Assembly (NCBI GenBank): GCA_900078775.1
Contig: LT549889.1
Span: 1,302,001-1,366,000 of the forward strand
Source of the DNA: Mycolicibacterium aurum
GTDB taxonomy: Bacteria; Actinomycetota; Actinomycetes; Mycobacteriales; Mycobacteriaceae
Length of the DNA stretch: 64,000 nt
Reading direction: 5' to 3'
A program made the position numbers and the translations under genes. The first letter of the stretch is position 1; the number at the start of each line of letters is the position of its first letter. This document shows positions 37,902 through 47,160 of the stretch, one piece after another. Below the pieces are notes generated by a model. It saw nothing but the letters and a program-made list of their open reading frames with translations. It did no database searches and was not told the origin of the DNA.

Positions 37902-38815
37902 CCGATCAGATTCGCCCCGTCGCCATCATCGGCCCGACGGGGACCGGGAAGTCGGCGCTGGCGCTGGACCTGGCCGAACACCTGGGCGGGGAGATCGTCA
38001 ACGCCGACGCCATGCAGTTCTACCGCGGCATGGACATCGGGACCGCCAAACTGCCGGCCCCGCAGCGGCGCGGCATCCCGCACCATCAGCTCGACGTCCT
38101 CGACGTCACCGAGAACGCCTCGGTCGCCCGGTACCAGGAGAACGCGGCCGCCGACATCGAGTCGATCATGGCCCGCGGCGCGGTCCCGCTGATCGTCGGC
38201 GGATCCATGCTCTACATCCAGTCGCTGCTGGACCAGTGGTCGTTTCCGGCCACCGATCCGGCGGTGCGGGCGCGCTGGGAGGCCCGCCTCGCCGAGGTCG
38301 GGGTGGCCGCCCTGCACGCCGAACTGGCCCGGGTCGACCCCGCGGCCGGGGCGGCGATCCTGGACACCGACGGCCGGCGCATCGTGCGCGCGCTGGAGGT
38401 CGTGGAGATCACCGGCCAACCGTTCGCCGCCTCCGCGCCCCGGATCGGCACCCCGCGCTGGGACACCGTCATCATCGGATTGGATTGGGACACCGCAGTT
38501 CTCGACGAACGGCTGCAGCGGCGCACCGACGGCATGTTCGACGACGGGCTGGTCGCGGAGGTCACCGGACTGATCGGGCGCGGCCTGCGCGACGGGGTGA
38601 CCGCCTCCCGGGCGCTGGGGTACGCCCAGGTGCTGGCCGCCCTCGACGCCGGTGACGACCCGGACAATGCGGCGGCCCGGGCCGCGACGTTCATCGGCAC
38701 CCGCCGGTATGTGCGCCGGCAGCGGTCCTGGTTCCGGCGCGACCACCGGGTGCACTGGCTGGACGGTTCGGCGCCGGACCTGGCCGCCGCCGCGCTGCGT
38801 ATCCTGGACAGGTGA
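37898..38815 (+). CDS. miaA: tRNA dimethylallyltransferase MiaA
   Basis: MiaA transfers a dimethylallyl group to A37 of UNN-reading tRNAs, making the substrate of MiaB. The 305-residue protein begins with GTG at 37898 and has the P-loop GPTGTGKS, the [17 protein letters not shown] substrate loop, the PHHQLDVLD block, and the zinc-free C-terminal domain with [13 protein letters not shown]. The start overlaps the stop of the upstream gene and the stop overlaps dapF (GTGA), so three genes are coupled. Confidence 0.96.
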   Translation: MTDQIRPVAIIGPTGTGKSALALDLAEHLGGEIVNADAMQFYRGMDIGTAKLPAPQRRGIPHHQLDVLDVTENASVARYQENAAADIESIMARGAVPLIVGGSMLYIQSLLDQWSFPATDPAVRARWEARLAEVGVAALHAELARVDPAAGAAILDTDGRRIVRALEVVEITGQPFAASAPRIGTPRWDTVIIGLDWDTAVLDERLQRRTDGMFDDGLVAEVTGLIGRGLRDGVTASRALGYAQVLAALDAGDDPDNAAARAATFIGTRRYVRRQRSWFRRDHRVHWLDGSAPDLAAAALRILDR

Positions 38816-39693
38816 ACCCTGCCATTGCATTCGCGAAGGGGCACGGCACGCAGAACGACTTCGTCGTGCTGCCCGACCCCGACGCCGCGCTCGCGCTGAC
38901 CCCGGACTGGGTGGCCGCGCTGTGCGATCGCCGCCGTGGCCTGGGCGCCGACGGTGTGCTGCGGGTGACCACGGCCGGTGCCGCCGCCGCGGCCGGGGTG
39001 TTCGCCGCGCTGCCCGAGGGGGTGGCCGACACGGACTGGTACATGGACTACCGCAACGCCGACGGGTCGATCGCGCAGATGTGCGGCAACGGCGTCCGGG
39101 TGTTCGCGCACTATCTACGGGCGTCCGGGTTGGAGAGCCGCGACGAATTCGTGGTCGGCTCGCCGGCCGGGCCGCGGCCGGTGGTGGTGCATGGCTTCAC
39201 CGCCGAGGACCCCACCCACGCCGAGGTCACCGTCGACATGGGTAAGGCCAACCGGCTGGGCACCGGATCGGCGGTGGTCGGCGGGCAGCGGTTCACCGGC
39301 CTGGGCGTCGACGTCGGCAACCCGCACCTGGCCTGTGTCACCGATCTGACCGCTGCGCAGCTGGCGGCCCTCGACGTCGCCGCGCCGGTGTCCTTCGACA
39401 CCGCGCAGTTCCCCGAGGGGGTCAATGTCGAGGTGTCGACCATCCCGGCGGGCGGCGCGATCGACATGCGCGTGCACGAACGTGGTGTCGGCGAAACCCG
39501 TTCCTGCGGAACGGGAACCGTGGCCGCGGCGCTGGCCGCGCTGGCACACGCCGGGCAGGACACCGGCACCCTGGCGGTGCGGATCCCGGGCGGCGAGGTC
39601 ACCGTCACCATCACCGAGGCGACCAGCTACCTGCGCGGGCCGTCGGTGCTCGTCGCGCGCGGCGAACTGGCAGGAAATTATTCGGGTGCATGA
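38812..39693 (+). CDS. dapF: Diaminopimelate epimerase
   Basis: DapF converts LL- to meso-diaminopimelate for lysine and peptidoglycan synthesis, complementing DapA at the left end of the window. The 293-residue protein has the two catalytic cysteines: the first in [10 protein letters not shown] and the second in [11 protein letters not shown]. Substrate contacts are visible in [12 protein letters not shown] and VGNPHLAC. It starts with GTG overlapping the miaA stop. The length is normal. Confidence 0.96.
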   Translation: MNPAIAFAKGHGTQNDFVVLPDPDAALALTPDWVAALCDRRRGLGADGVLRVTTAGAAAAAGVFAALPEGVADTDWYMDYRNADGSIAQMCGNGVRVFAHYLRASGLESRDEFVVGSPAGPRPVVVHGFTAEDPTHAEVTVDMGKANRLGTGSAVVGGQRFTGLGVDVGNPHLACVTDLTAAQLAALDVAAPVSFDTAQFPEGVNVEVSTIPAGGAIDMRVHERGVGETRSCGTGTVAAALAALAHAGQDTGTLAVRIPGGEVTVTITEATSYLRGPSVLVARGELAGNYSGA

Positions 39694-39726
39694 CCGCGGG
39701 TCGGCATGCCACCATCGAAAGTACAT

Positions 39727-41130
39727 ATGACTGAACCTGATTACATACCGAGCACCGGCGAACTGGCTCTGGAGGACCGCGCGGCACTGCGCCGCGTGGC
39801 CGGGCTGTCCACCGAACTCACCGATATCTCCGAGGTCGAATACCGCCAGCTCCGCCTGGAGCGGGTGGTGCTCGTCGGGGTGTGGACCGAGGGCACCGCG
39901 GCCGATGTCGACGCCAGCATGGCCGAACTGGCCGCGCTCGCCGAGACCGCGGGCTCGGAGGTGCTCGAAGGCCTCGTGCAGCGCCGTGACAAACCGGATG
40001 CCTCCACCTACATCGGCTCCGGCAAGGCCATCGAACTGCGCGACATCGTGACCGCCACCGGCGCGGACACCGTCATCTGCGACGGTGAACTCAGCCCGGC
40101 CCAGCTCAACTCGCTGGAGAAGGTGGTCAAGGTCAAGGTCATCGACCGGACCGCGCTGATCCTGGACATCTTCGCCCAGCACGCCACCTCGGCCGAGGGC
40201 AAGGCCCAGGTGGCCTATGCGCAGATGGAGTACATGCTGCCCCGGCTGCGCGGCTGGGGTGAGTCGATGTCCCGGCAGGGCGGCGGTGCCGGTGGCGGCG
40301 CGGGCGGCGGTGTGGGTACCCGCGGCCCCGGTGAGACCAAGATCGAGACCGACCGCCGCCGGATCCGCGAGCGGATGGCCAAGCTGCGCCGCGAGATCAA
40401 GGAGATGAAGAAGATCCGCGACACCCAGCGGGGCAGCCGGCGGCGCAGCGACGTCGCCCAACTGGCCATCGTCGGGTACACCAACGCGGGCAAGTCGAGT
40501 CTGCTCAACGCGCTCACCGGTGCCGGGGTGCTGGTGGAGAACGCGCTGTTCGCCACCCTGGAGCCGACCACCCGGCGCGGGCAGTTCGAGGACGGCCGGC
40601 CGTTCGTGCTCACCGACACCGTGGGTTTCGTGCGGCATCTGCCCACCCAGTTGGTGGAGGCCTTCCGCTCGACGCTGGAAGAGGTCGCCGACGCCGAGCT
40701 TCTCATCCACGTGGTGGACGGCTCCGATGTGAATCCGCTGGCCCAGATCACCGCGGTCCGCAAGGTCGTCAACGAGGTGGTCGACGAGTACGGAATCGCG
40801 CCGCCGCCGGAACTGTTGGTGGTCAACAAGATCGACGCGGCCGGCGATCTGGCACTGGCCCAGTTGCGCCGGGCGCTACCGGATGCGGTCTTCGTGTCCG
40901 CGCACACCGGCGAGGGGCTCGATCAGCTGCGCACCCGGTTGATGGAACTGGTGGAGCCGACCGACGCCTTCGTCGACGTGACGCTGCCCTATGACCGCGG
41001 GGACCTGGTGGCCCGGGTGCACGCCGAGGGCCGTATCGAGGACACCGAGCACACCGAGCAGGGCACCAAGATCACCGCGCGGGTGCCGGTCCCGCTGGCC
41101 GCGAGTCTGCGCGAGTTCAGCAACTGGTGA
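39727..41130 (+). CDS. hflX: GTPase HflX
   Basis: HflX is a ribosome-associated GTPase that splits stalled or hibernating 70S ribosomes. From the ATG at 39727 it has 467 residues. The N-terminal nucleotide-binding domain includes DASTYIGSGKA. A Gly-rich linker (GGGAGGGAGGGVGTRGPGETKIE) leads into the Obg-type G domain with G1 GYTNAGKSSL, G3 DTVGF and G4 NKID. An ATG at 39706 would add seven residues. Its stop codon lies inside a perfect hairpin shared with the convergent gene. Confidence 0.93.
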   Translation: MTEPDYIPSTGELALEDRAALRRVAGLSTELTDISEVEYRQLRLERVVLVGVWTEGTAADVDASMAELAALAETAGSEVLEGLVQRRDKPDASTYIGSGKAIELRDIVTATGADTVICDGELSPAQLNSLEKVVKVKVIDRTALILDIFAQHATSAEGKAQVAYAQMEYMLPRLRGWGESMSRQGGGAGGGAGGGVGTRGPGETKIETDRRRIRERMAKLRREIKEMKKIRDTQRGSRRRSDVAQLAIVGYTNAGKSSLLNALTGAGVLVENALFATLEPTTRRGQFEDGRPFVLTDTVGFVRHLPTQLVEAFRSTLEEVADAELLIHVVDGSDVNPLAQITAVRKVVNEVVDEYGIAPPPELLVVNKIDAAGDLALAQLRRALPDAVFVSAHTGEGLDQLRTRLMELVEPTDAFVDVTLPYDRGDLVARVHAEGRIEDTEHTEQGTKITARVPVPLAASLREFSNW

Positions 41131-41148
41131 TCAGGCAGCCGCCTGATC
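41129..41148. terminator. Bidirectional terminator at hflX / PE-PPE gene junction
   Basis: GATCAGGC (41129-41136), AGCC loop, GCCTGATC (41141-41148): a perfect 8-bp stem with a 4-nt loop. It contains the stop codons of both convergent genes. There is no U-tract, as is usual for mycobacterial hairpin terminators. Confidence 0.6.
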
Positions 41149-42633
41149 CGAGGAGTCCGAGCTGTCCGTGGAGTCCGAGGAATCCGAGGTCTCGGTCTCG
41201 GTGTCCTCGCTGACCGCGGGCCGGTCCTGGTCCTCGTCCTCGACCCCGGCTTCAGCCTCGGCTTCCTCCTCGGTGACCACGGTCAGCGCGGGCGCCGACG
41301 CGGACCGCGCGTCGGTACGCGCGCCGACCGCGCCGCGCGGCGTGCTGCGGGCCTCGGTGAGCGCGGCGCGCTTCTCGGCGCGGGTCAGCGGGGCGGCCGG
41401 GGGAGCCTCCTCTGCCGACTCTGCCGACTCTGCCGAAACGGAAACCTCCGACACGTCGGGCGCCTCGTCCCGGCGCTGCCGCTGCTGCAGCGGCGCCTCC
41501 GGATCCTGTTGCACCACTGAGGGTTTGCCGAATGCGTCCCGGAACCCCTGGCCCAGCGCCTCGATGACATCGCGGGCCAGGGTGATCGGATTGATCCGGG
41601 GGATGAGCCGGAACGGTGCGGGCACACCGAAACTGAGGGTGCGGTCATACCCGGTCTCGATCAGCACCTCCAGCACCGGGCTGAGCAGCTTGACCAGCGG
41701 CTTGATCAGGAAGCCGGTGCCGGTGGCGTTCGCGAACTCCAGGAACGGGCGCATGATCGGCAGTGTCTTGGTGGGGATGGTGATGTAGCGGGTGTCCCCG
41801 TGGTCCTGCCAGTTGTCCTCGTCGGCCAGTTGTTCGGCCAACTCCTCGGGCGTGTAGTCATCCGGTAGCTCGCCCGGATCGCTGTTCGCATTGGGGGCCA
41901 GGTAGGTGCCGTGCACGTACCAGAATCCGGCGATGGCGTTGGCCACCGCCAGCAGATTCAGTGGGTAGAGCGGGAAGTCGGCCACACCGTCGTAGCGGAA
42001 GGCGATATCGGTGGCGCAGATGTGGCCACAGGTGTCCGTCGGCGCGGGCAGGCCGAAGGTGGCGTCCAGGATCGGCACGTGGCCCAGGAAGGCCAGTCGC
42101 TCGAACAGGCCGCCGTTGGGGCGATTGGCATTGCCGATCATCACGAAGGACAGATAGGTCTGATCCTTGGGCAGGTAGGACAGATTGCGCTTCTGTCGGC
42201 TGACGATGTTGCCGCCCTGGGAGTAGCCGAACATCACGACCGGCTCGCCGGGCTTCTGCACCAAGGTGTTCACCAGCGTGGAGTTCAGGTTGGCCAGGCC
42301 CTCGCCGGTGGACACATCCCATTTGGCGCCGCTCAGCCCGCCCCACCCGGGCAGCGGGATCGGCCAGAACTGAGCCGGATAGTCGATGCCCTGCAGTGCG
42401 CAGTCGGTTGCCTCGGTGCAGGCCGGGTTGAACGGCGATATGTAGTAATCGCGGGCGTTCTCCCGGTAGTCGCCGACGATGTTGGCGTTCGGTGTGCCGG
42501 TGCCCGGCACGATCAGCGCGGTGGCGGCCAGCGCCACGGCCAGCGACAGCGCCGTGGCGACGGTGACGATGACGGCGACCAGCAGGGCCAGCACGGTGGT
42601 CAGAGTTGTGCGTGCGATTCCGGCGATACGCAT
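41131..42633 (-). CDS. PE-PPE-domain alpha/beta hydrolase, secreted or membrane-anchored
   Basis: A 500-residue protein. An N-terminal hydrophobic segment (about residues 10-38) is a signal peptide or anchor. The PE-PPE (PF08237-like) serine hydrolase domain follows, with LIVPGTGTPNANIVGDY, the nucleophile motif GYSQGGNIVSRQKR and ALQGIDYPAQFWPIPLPG. The protein has no PE or PPE N-terminal domain. The last about 130 residues are a low-complexity Ala/Glu/Asp/Ser tail ending DSSDSTDSSDSSDQAAA. Related proteins act as esterases on cell-wall lipids. The gene stands alone, divergent from the thiolase operon. Confidence 0.82.
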   Translation of the reverse strand: MRIAGIARTTLTTVLALLVAVIVTVATALSLAVALAATALIVPGTGTPNANIVGDYRENARDYYISPFNPACTEATDCALQGIDYPAQFWPIPLPGWGGLSGAKWDVSTGEGLANLNSTLVNTLVQKPGEPVVMFGYSQGGNIVSRQKRNLSYLPKDQTYLSFVMIGNANRPNGGLFERLAFLGHVPILDATFGLPAPTDTCGHICATDIAFRYDGVADFPLYPLNLLAVANAIAGFWYVHGTYLAPNANSDPGELPDDYTPEELAEQLADEDNWQDHGDTRYITIPTKTLPIMRPFLEFANATGTGFLIKPLVKLLSPVLEVLIETGYDRTLSFGVPAPFRLIPRINPITLARDVIEALGQGFRDAFGKPSVVQQDPEAPLQQRQRRDEAPDVSEVSVSAESAESAEEAPPAAPLTRAEKRAALTEARSTPRGAVGARTDARSASAPALTVVTEEEAEAEAGVEDEDQDRPAVSEDTETETSDSSDSTDSSDSSDQAAA

Positions 42634-42689
42634 TCTTCGGATGGTTGCACCGCGCCGCCTGGCCAGGTAGAAGAACGGCAGAATTGAAA

Positions 42690-42708
42690 ATTAGAATCTG
42701 ATTCTAAT
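42690..42708. promoter_or_regulatory. 19-bp palindromic operator upstream of the acyl-CoA operon
   Basis: ATTAGAATCTGATTCTAAT is a perfect inverted repeat around a single central T. It lies 31 nt before the ATG at 42740. Its form matches operators of TetR-family regulators of lipid and steroid catabolism, and the operon ends with such a regulator (46582-47160). Confidence 0.7.
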
Positions 42709-42739
42709 ATTGTCGGTGGATCGACGGAGGGAGCGCCAC

Positions 42740-43945
42740 ATGGGCTTGCGGGGTGAAGCCGCGATCGTCGGTTTCCACGAACTGCCCGCCACGCGGAAGC
42801 CGACCGGCACACCGGAGTTCATCATCGAACAGTGGGCCCGGCTCGCCGCCGCCGCGGTGGCCGACGCCGGGCTGTCGGTGGACCAGGTCGACGGCCTGGT
42901 GACCACCGGGGTGTTCGAATCCGAACTGTTCGTGCCCTCCACCGTGGTGGAGTACCTGGGGCTGGCCGTCAACTTCGCCGAGTACGTCGACCTCGGCGGC
43001 GCCAGCGGAGCGGCCATGGTGTGGCGCGCGGCGGCCGCCGTCGAACTGGGCATCTGCCAGGCCGTGCTGTGCGCGATTCCGGCCAACTACCTGATCCCCA
43101 TGCACGAACAGCGCCCGCCCAACATGGGTGACGCGGTGTACTTCGGCGCCTCCAGTAACCGGTTCGGCTCGCCGCAGGCCGAATTCGAGATCCCCTACGG
43201 CTATCTCGGGCAGAACGGCCCCTACGCGCAGGTCGCCCAGATGTACGCCGCCGCATACGGATACGACGAAGCCGCGATGGCCAAGATCGTCGTCGACCAG
43301 CGTGTCAACGCCAACCACACCCCGGGTGCGGTGTTCGCCGACAAACCGCTGACCATCGCCGACGTGCTGGACAGCCCCATCATCGCCGCACCGCTGCGCA
43401 TGCTGGAGATCGTGATGCCGTGCATGGGCGGTTCGGCCGTGCTCGTCACCAATGCCGAGCTGGCCCGCAAGAGCCGTAACCGGCCGGTGTGGATCAGGGG
43501 CTTCGGCGAGCGGGTGCCCTACAAGTCACCGGTGTACGCGGCCGACCCGCTGCGGACCCCGATGGCCACCATCGCCGATGCGGCCTTCACCATGGCCGGC
43601 ACCCGCCCCGCGGAGATGGACATGGTGTCGATCTACGACTGCTACACCATCACCGCGCTGCTCACCCTGGAGGACGCCGGCTTCTGTGCGAAGGGCAAGG
43701 GCATGCAGTTCGTCACCGACCACGACCTGACGTTCCGCGGCGACTTCCCGATGAACACCGCGGGTGGCCAGCTCGGGTACGGCCAGCCCGGCAACGCCGG
43801 CGGTATGCACCACGTCTGCGACGCCACCCGCCAGCTGATGGGCCGCGCCGGGGCCACCCAGATCGCCGACTGCAACCGGGCTTTCGTCTCCGGCAACGGC
43901 GGCGTGCTGAGCGAACAAGAAGCACTCGTGCTGGAGGGGGATTAG
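42740..43945 (+). CDS. Thiolase-fold lipid-transfer protein (Ltp/SCP-x type), possibly an aldolase
   Basis: A 401-residue thiolase-superfamily protein of the Ltp group. GGAGGG precedes the ATG at 42740. Where true thiolases carry the nucleophilic cysteine, this protein reads GGASG (residues 86-90), so normal thiolysis is unlikely. Tyrosines in SIYDCYTITALL and GQLGYGQPGNAGGMHH resemble those used by the Ltp2 retro-aldolases of steroid side-chain degradation. The next gene encodes an OB-fold (DUF35-like) protein, the usual partner of Ltp enzymes. I infer an acyl-CoA retro-aldolase; substrate unknown. Confidence 0.8.
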   Translation: MGLRGEAAIVGFHELPATRKPTGTPEFIIEQWARLAAAAVADAGLSVDQVDGLVTTGVFESELFVPSTVVEYLGLAVNFAEYVDLGGASGAAMVWRAAAAVELGICQAVLCAIPANYLIPMHEQRPPNMGDAVYFGASSNRFGSPQAEFEIPYGYLGQNGPYAQVAQMYAAAYGYDEAAMAKIVVDQRVNANHTPGAVFADKPLTIADVLDSPIIAAPLRMLEIVMPCMGGSAVLVTNAELARKSRNRPVWIRGFGERVPYKSPVYAADPLRTPMATIADAAFTMAGTRPAEMDMVSIYDCYTITALLTLEDAGFCAKGKGMQFVTDHDLTFRGDFPMNTAGGQLGYGQPGNAGGMHHVCDATRQLMGRAGATQIADCNRAFVSGNGGVLSEQEALVLEGD

Positions 43946-43947
43946 CC

Positions 43948-44346
43948 ATGGATCGCCCACTGCCGCTGCCCACCCCGACCTCGGCGCCCTACTGGGACGG
44001 GCTGCGCCGCCACGAGGTGTGGGTGCAGTTCTCCCCGTCCCTGGACGCCTACGTGTTCTACCCGCGGGTGCTCGCCCCGGGCACCCTGGCCGACGATCTG
44101 GAATGGCGCCAGATCTCCGGCGCGGCCACCCTGGTCAGCTTCGCCGTCGCACAGCGCCCGGTGGCCCCGCAGTTCGCCGATGCGGTGCCGCACCTGCTCG
44201 GCGTGGTGCAGTGGCAGGAGGGCCCGCGGTTGGCCACCGAACTCGTCGACGTCGACCCCGACGAACTACGGATCGGCATGCCGCTGTCGCCGGTGTTCGT
44301 CGACCACCCGGACATCACCCTGCTGCACTACACCGCGGACCGATAG
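43948..44346 (+). CDS. OB-fold (DUF35-like) acyl-CoA-associated protein without zinc cysteines
   Basis: A 132-residue protein with the layout of the DUF35 OB-fold family: an N-terminal helix (TSAPYWDGLRRHEVWVQF), a short linker and an OB-fold (GAATLVSFAVAQRPVAPQF, PDELRIGMPLSPVFVD). Family members normally carry a four-cysteine zinc ribbon in the linker; this protein contains no cysteine at all (the region reads SPSLDAYVFYPRVLAPG). DUF35 proteins partner Ltp-type thiolases or aldolases, and the upstream gene is 2 nt away. Confidence 0.78.
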   Translation: MDRPLPLPTPTSAPYWDGLRRHEVWVQFSPSLDAYVFYPRVLAPGTLADDLEWRQISGAATLVSFAVAQRPVAPQFADAVPHLLGVVQWQEGPRLATELVDVDPDELRIGMPLSPVFVDHPDITLLHYTADR

Positions 44347-44357
44347 GAGACCGGCAC

Positions 44358-46574
44358 GTGGTTGTCGCGCTGACCGACGAACAGATCCAGCTCACCGACT
44401 CGATGGCCGGCTTCGTGAAACGCCACGGCGGCCCCGAGCGCACCCGCGCCCGGTTCGACGCGATCGCTGCCGGGCACCGCCCCGACTTCTGGGACGCGCT
44501 GGTCGCCCACGGTCTGCACGCGGTGCACCTGCCCGAGCACCTCGGCGGACAGGGCGGCAGCCTGGCCGAGGCCGCCTGCGTCATCGACGCCGCCGGGTAC
44601 GGGCTGCTGCCCGGGCCGCTGCTGCCCACCGTCATCGCCGGTGCGGTGCTGGCCACCGCCGCCGGACAACCCGCGGTGGCCGCCGTGCTGGCGGCCCTCG
44701 GCGCGGGCCGCACCGCGACGCTGGTGCTGCCGGCCGCCGGCGAGATCACCGCCACCGGCACCGAGACGGGATGGCGCCTCGACGGGACCACCGGCCCGCA
44801 GCTCGGGCTGTGTTCGGCCGACATCATCGTGCTCGGCGCCAGAACCGAAGCGGGCGAACCGATCTGGTTCGCGCTGGACGCCGACGCGGACGGCCTCACG
44901 GTGCACGCCCAGACCTCCACCGACCTCACCCGCGACGTCGGCACCCTGGACTGCCGCGCCGTGCCCGGCGGCCGGCTGCTCCCCGGCATCGACGAGGGCA
45001 CCGCCGTCGGCACCGCGACCGGACTGATGGCCGCCGAGGCGGCCGGGATCGCGCGCTGGTGCGTCGAGCGGGTGGTCGATCACCTGAAGGTGCGCGAACA
45101 GTTCGGCCGCCCGATCGGATCGTTTCAGGCGCTGCAGCACAAGGCCGCCATGCTCTACATCCACAGCGAACTGGCCTCGGCAGCGGCGTGGGACGCGGTG
45201 CGCGAGGCGGACCGCGCGCCGGTGCAGCAGCACATCGCCGCGGCCGGTGCGGCGATCACCGCGATCGGCCGACTGCCGGAACTCGCGGTCGACGCGCTGA
45301 CCATGTTCGGCGCCATCGGCTACACCTGGGAACACGACCTGCACCTGTACTGGAAGCGGGCCATCAGCCTGGCCGCCGCCATCGGGCCGGTCGCGAACTG
45401 GGCTCGGGCCCTGGGGGATCCGGATCTGCCCGGGAGGGACTTCAGCATCGAACTGGCCGGGGTCGAACCGAACTTCCGGGCCCGCATCGCGGCCGCCCTC
45501 GACACCGCCGCCGGGCTCCGCAACGACACCCCGGGCCGGCAGAACCCGGAGTACGACGAATACCGGACCGGCCCGCAGCGCACCGCACTCGCCGACGCCG
45601 GTCTCGTCGCCCCGCACCTGCCCGCCCCGTGGGGGCTCTCGGCGACACCGGCCCAACAGCTGATCATCGACGAGGAGTTCGACAAGCGGCCCTATCTGGT
45701 GCGGCCCTCACTGGGCATCGCCGAATGGATCCTGCCCACGGTGCTGACCGCCGGCACCGACGCCCAGCGCGACCGGTTCGCGCTGCCGACGATGCGCGGC
45801 AAGATCGGTTGGTGCCAGCTGTTCTCCGAGCCGGGCGCCGGATCGGATCTGGCCGGGCTGGCGACCCGAGCGACGAAGGTCGACGGCGGCTGGCGGATCA
45901 ACGGGCAGAAGGTCTGGACCTCCTCGGCGCAGCGCGCCGACTGGGGTGCCCTGCTGGCCCGCACCGATCCGGAGGCCAAGAAACACCAGGGAATCGGGTA
46001 CTTCCTGGTCGACATGACCACACCCGGTATCACGGTGTCCCCGCTGCGCACCGCCGGCGGCGAGGCGCATTTCAACGAGGTCTTCTTCGACGACGTGTTC
46101 GTGCCCGACGACATGCTGGTGGGTACGCCCACCGACGGCTGGTCCCACGCACTGGCCACGATGGCCAACGAGCGGGTGGCGATCGGCGCCTACGTCAAGC
46201 AGGACAAGGAAAGTGAGCTGCGCGCACTCGCCCAGCGGGCCCCGCAGGACACCCAGGTCCGGGTCGCGCTCGGCGAGGTCCGGGCGGCCACCAACGCCAT
46301 CGGTGCGCTGGCGGTACGGGATACCCTGGGCCGGCTGGCCGGGCACGGGCCCGGGCCGGCCTCCAGCATCGGCAAGGTCGGCACCGCGTTGCTGGTCCGC
46401 CGGGTCACCGCCGACGCGCTGGCCTTCAGTGGGCGCGCGGCGATGATGGGCGGCGGCGCGCAGCCCGCGGTGGCGCGCAGCCTGATGATGCCCGCCGAGG
46501 TGATCGGCGGCGGCACCGTCGAGATCCAGCTCAACATCATCGCGACGATGATCCTCGGCCTGCCGAGGGGGTGA
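44358..46574 (+). CDS. Double-domain acyl-CoA dehydrogenase (FadE34-like fusion)
   Basis: A 738-residue protein made of two acyl-CoA dehydrogenase domains. The first (about residues 1-360) has the EQFGRPIGSFQALQHKAA block of the C-terminal helical domain. The second (about 370-738) has WCQLFSEPGAGSDLAGLATRA and GGGTVEIQLNIIATMILGLPRG. Such fusions (FadE34 type) act on CoA esters of steroid side chains and similar bulky acids. The GTG at 44358 has AGGAGA 7 nt upstream. It follows the OB-fold gene and precedes the TetR gene. Which half holds the catalytic base was not resolved. Confidence 0.85.
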   Translation: MVVALTDEQIQLTDSMAGFVKRHGGPERTRARFDAIAAGHRPDFWDALVAHGLHAVHLPEHLGGQGGSLAEAACVIDAAGYGLLPGPLLPTVIAGAVLATAAGQPAVAAVLAALGAGRTATLVLPAAGEITATGTETGWRLDGTTGPQLGLCSADIIVLGARTEAGEPIWFALDADADGLTVHAQTSTDLTRDVGTLDCRAVPGGRLLPGIDEGTAVGTATGLMAAEAAGIARWCVERVVDHLKVREQFGRPIGSFQALQHKAAMLYIHSELASAAAWDAVREADRAPVQQHIAAAGAAITAIGRLPELAVDALTMFGAIGYTWEHDLHLYWKRAISLAAAIGPVANWARALGDPDLPGRDFSIELAGVEPNFRARIAAALDTAAGLRNDTPGRQNPEYDEYRTGPQRTALADAGLVAPHLPAPWGLSATPAQQLIIDEEFDKRPYLVRPSLGIAEWILPTVLTAGTDAQRDRFALPTMRGKIGWCQLFSEPGAGSDLAGLATRATKVDGGWRINGQKVWTSSAQRADWGALLARTDPEAKKHQGIGYFLVDMTTPGITVSPLRTAGGEAHFNEVFFDDVFVPDDMLVGTPTDGWSHALATMANERVAIGAYVKQDKESELRALAQRAPQDTQVRVALGEVRAATNAIGALAVRDTLGRLAGHGPGPASSIGKVGTALLVRRVTADALAFSGRAAMMGGGAQPAVARSLMMPAEVIGGGTVEIQLNIIATMILGLPRG

Positions 46575-46581
46575 GCCGGCC

Positions 46582-47160
46582 ATGACCGAACTGCCCGGTT
46601 ACAAGCAGGCCCGCCGGTCGCAGATCGTGGCCGCGGCCCAGCGGCTGCTCAAGGCCCAGGACTACGACCAGATCCAGATGCGCGACGTGGCCGACGCCGC
46701 CGACGTCGCACTGGGCACGCTGTACCGCTACTTCACCTCCAAGGAGCACGTCTACGCCGCGGTGCTGATGGACTGGGCCCAGCCCGCCTTCTCGACCGGC
46801 GCCGCCGACACCGCCGGTGCCGACACCCGGCCCGCCGAACCGCGGGTGCGGGAGAAGGTCCGCGGCATCATCGCCAGCTTCGAACGCCGCCCCGCCTTCT
46901 TCAAGGTGTGCATGCTGCTGCAGAACTCCACCGACGCCAACGCCGAGGCGCTGATGGAGCAGTTCGCCGCCGTCGCGCAGCGGACCCTGGCCGCGGACTT
47001 CGCCGCGCTGGGGGAGCAGGAGTCCGCGGACACCGCGATGATGGCCTGGGGCATCATCAGCACCATGCTGTCCGGGGCGATCCTGCACGGGCACCCGATC
47101 GCCGACGCCTACCGGGTGATGGACGCCTTCGTCGATCTGGTGGCGCCACGGCTGCGTTAG
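46582..47160 (+). CDS. TetR family regulator of the acyl-CoA operon
   Basis: A 192-residue repressor resembling the KstR group. The HTH is IVAAAQRLLKAQDYDQIQMRDVADAADVALGTLYRYFTSKEHVY (read in blocks; about residues 12-55). It lies 7 nt after the acyl-CoA dehydrogenase gene and is likely co-transcribed. It is the best candidate to bind the 19-bp palindrome at 42690-42708 and respond to an acyl-CoA from the pathway. Its stop overlaps the convergent molybdoenzyme gene by 4 nt. Confidence 0.87.
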   Translation: MTELPGYKQARRSQIVAAAQRLLKAQDYDQIQMRDVADAADVALGTLYRYFTSKEHVYAAVLMDWAQPAFSTGAADTAGADTRPAEPRVREKVRGIIASFERRPAFFKVCMLLQNSTDANAEALMEQFAAVAQRTLAADFAALGEQESADTAMMAWGIISTMLSGAILHGHPIADAYRVMDAFVDLVAPRLR

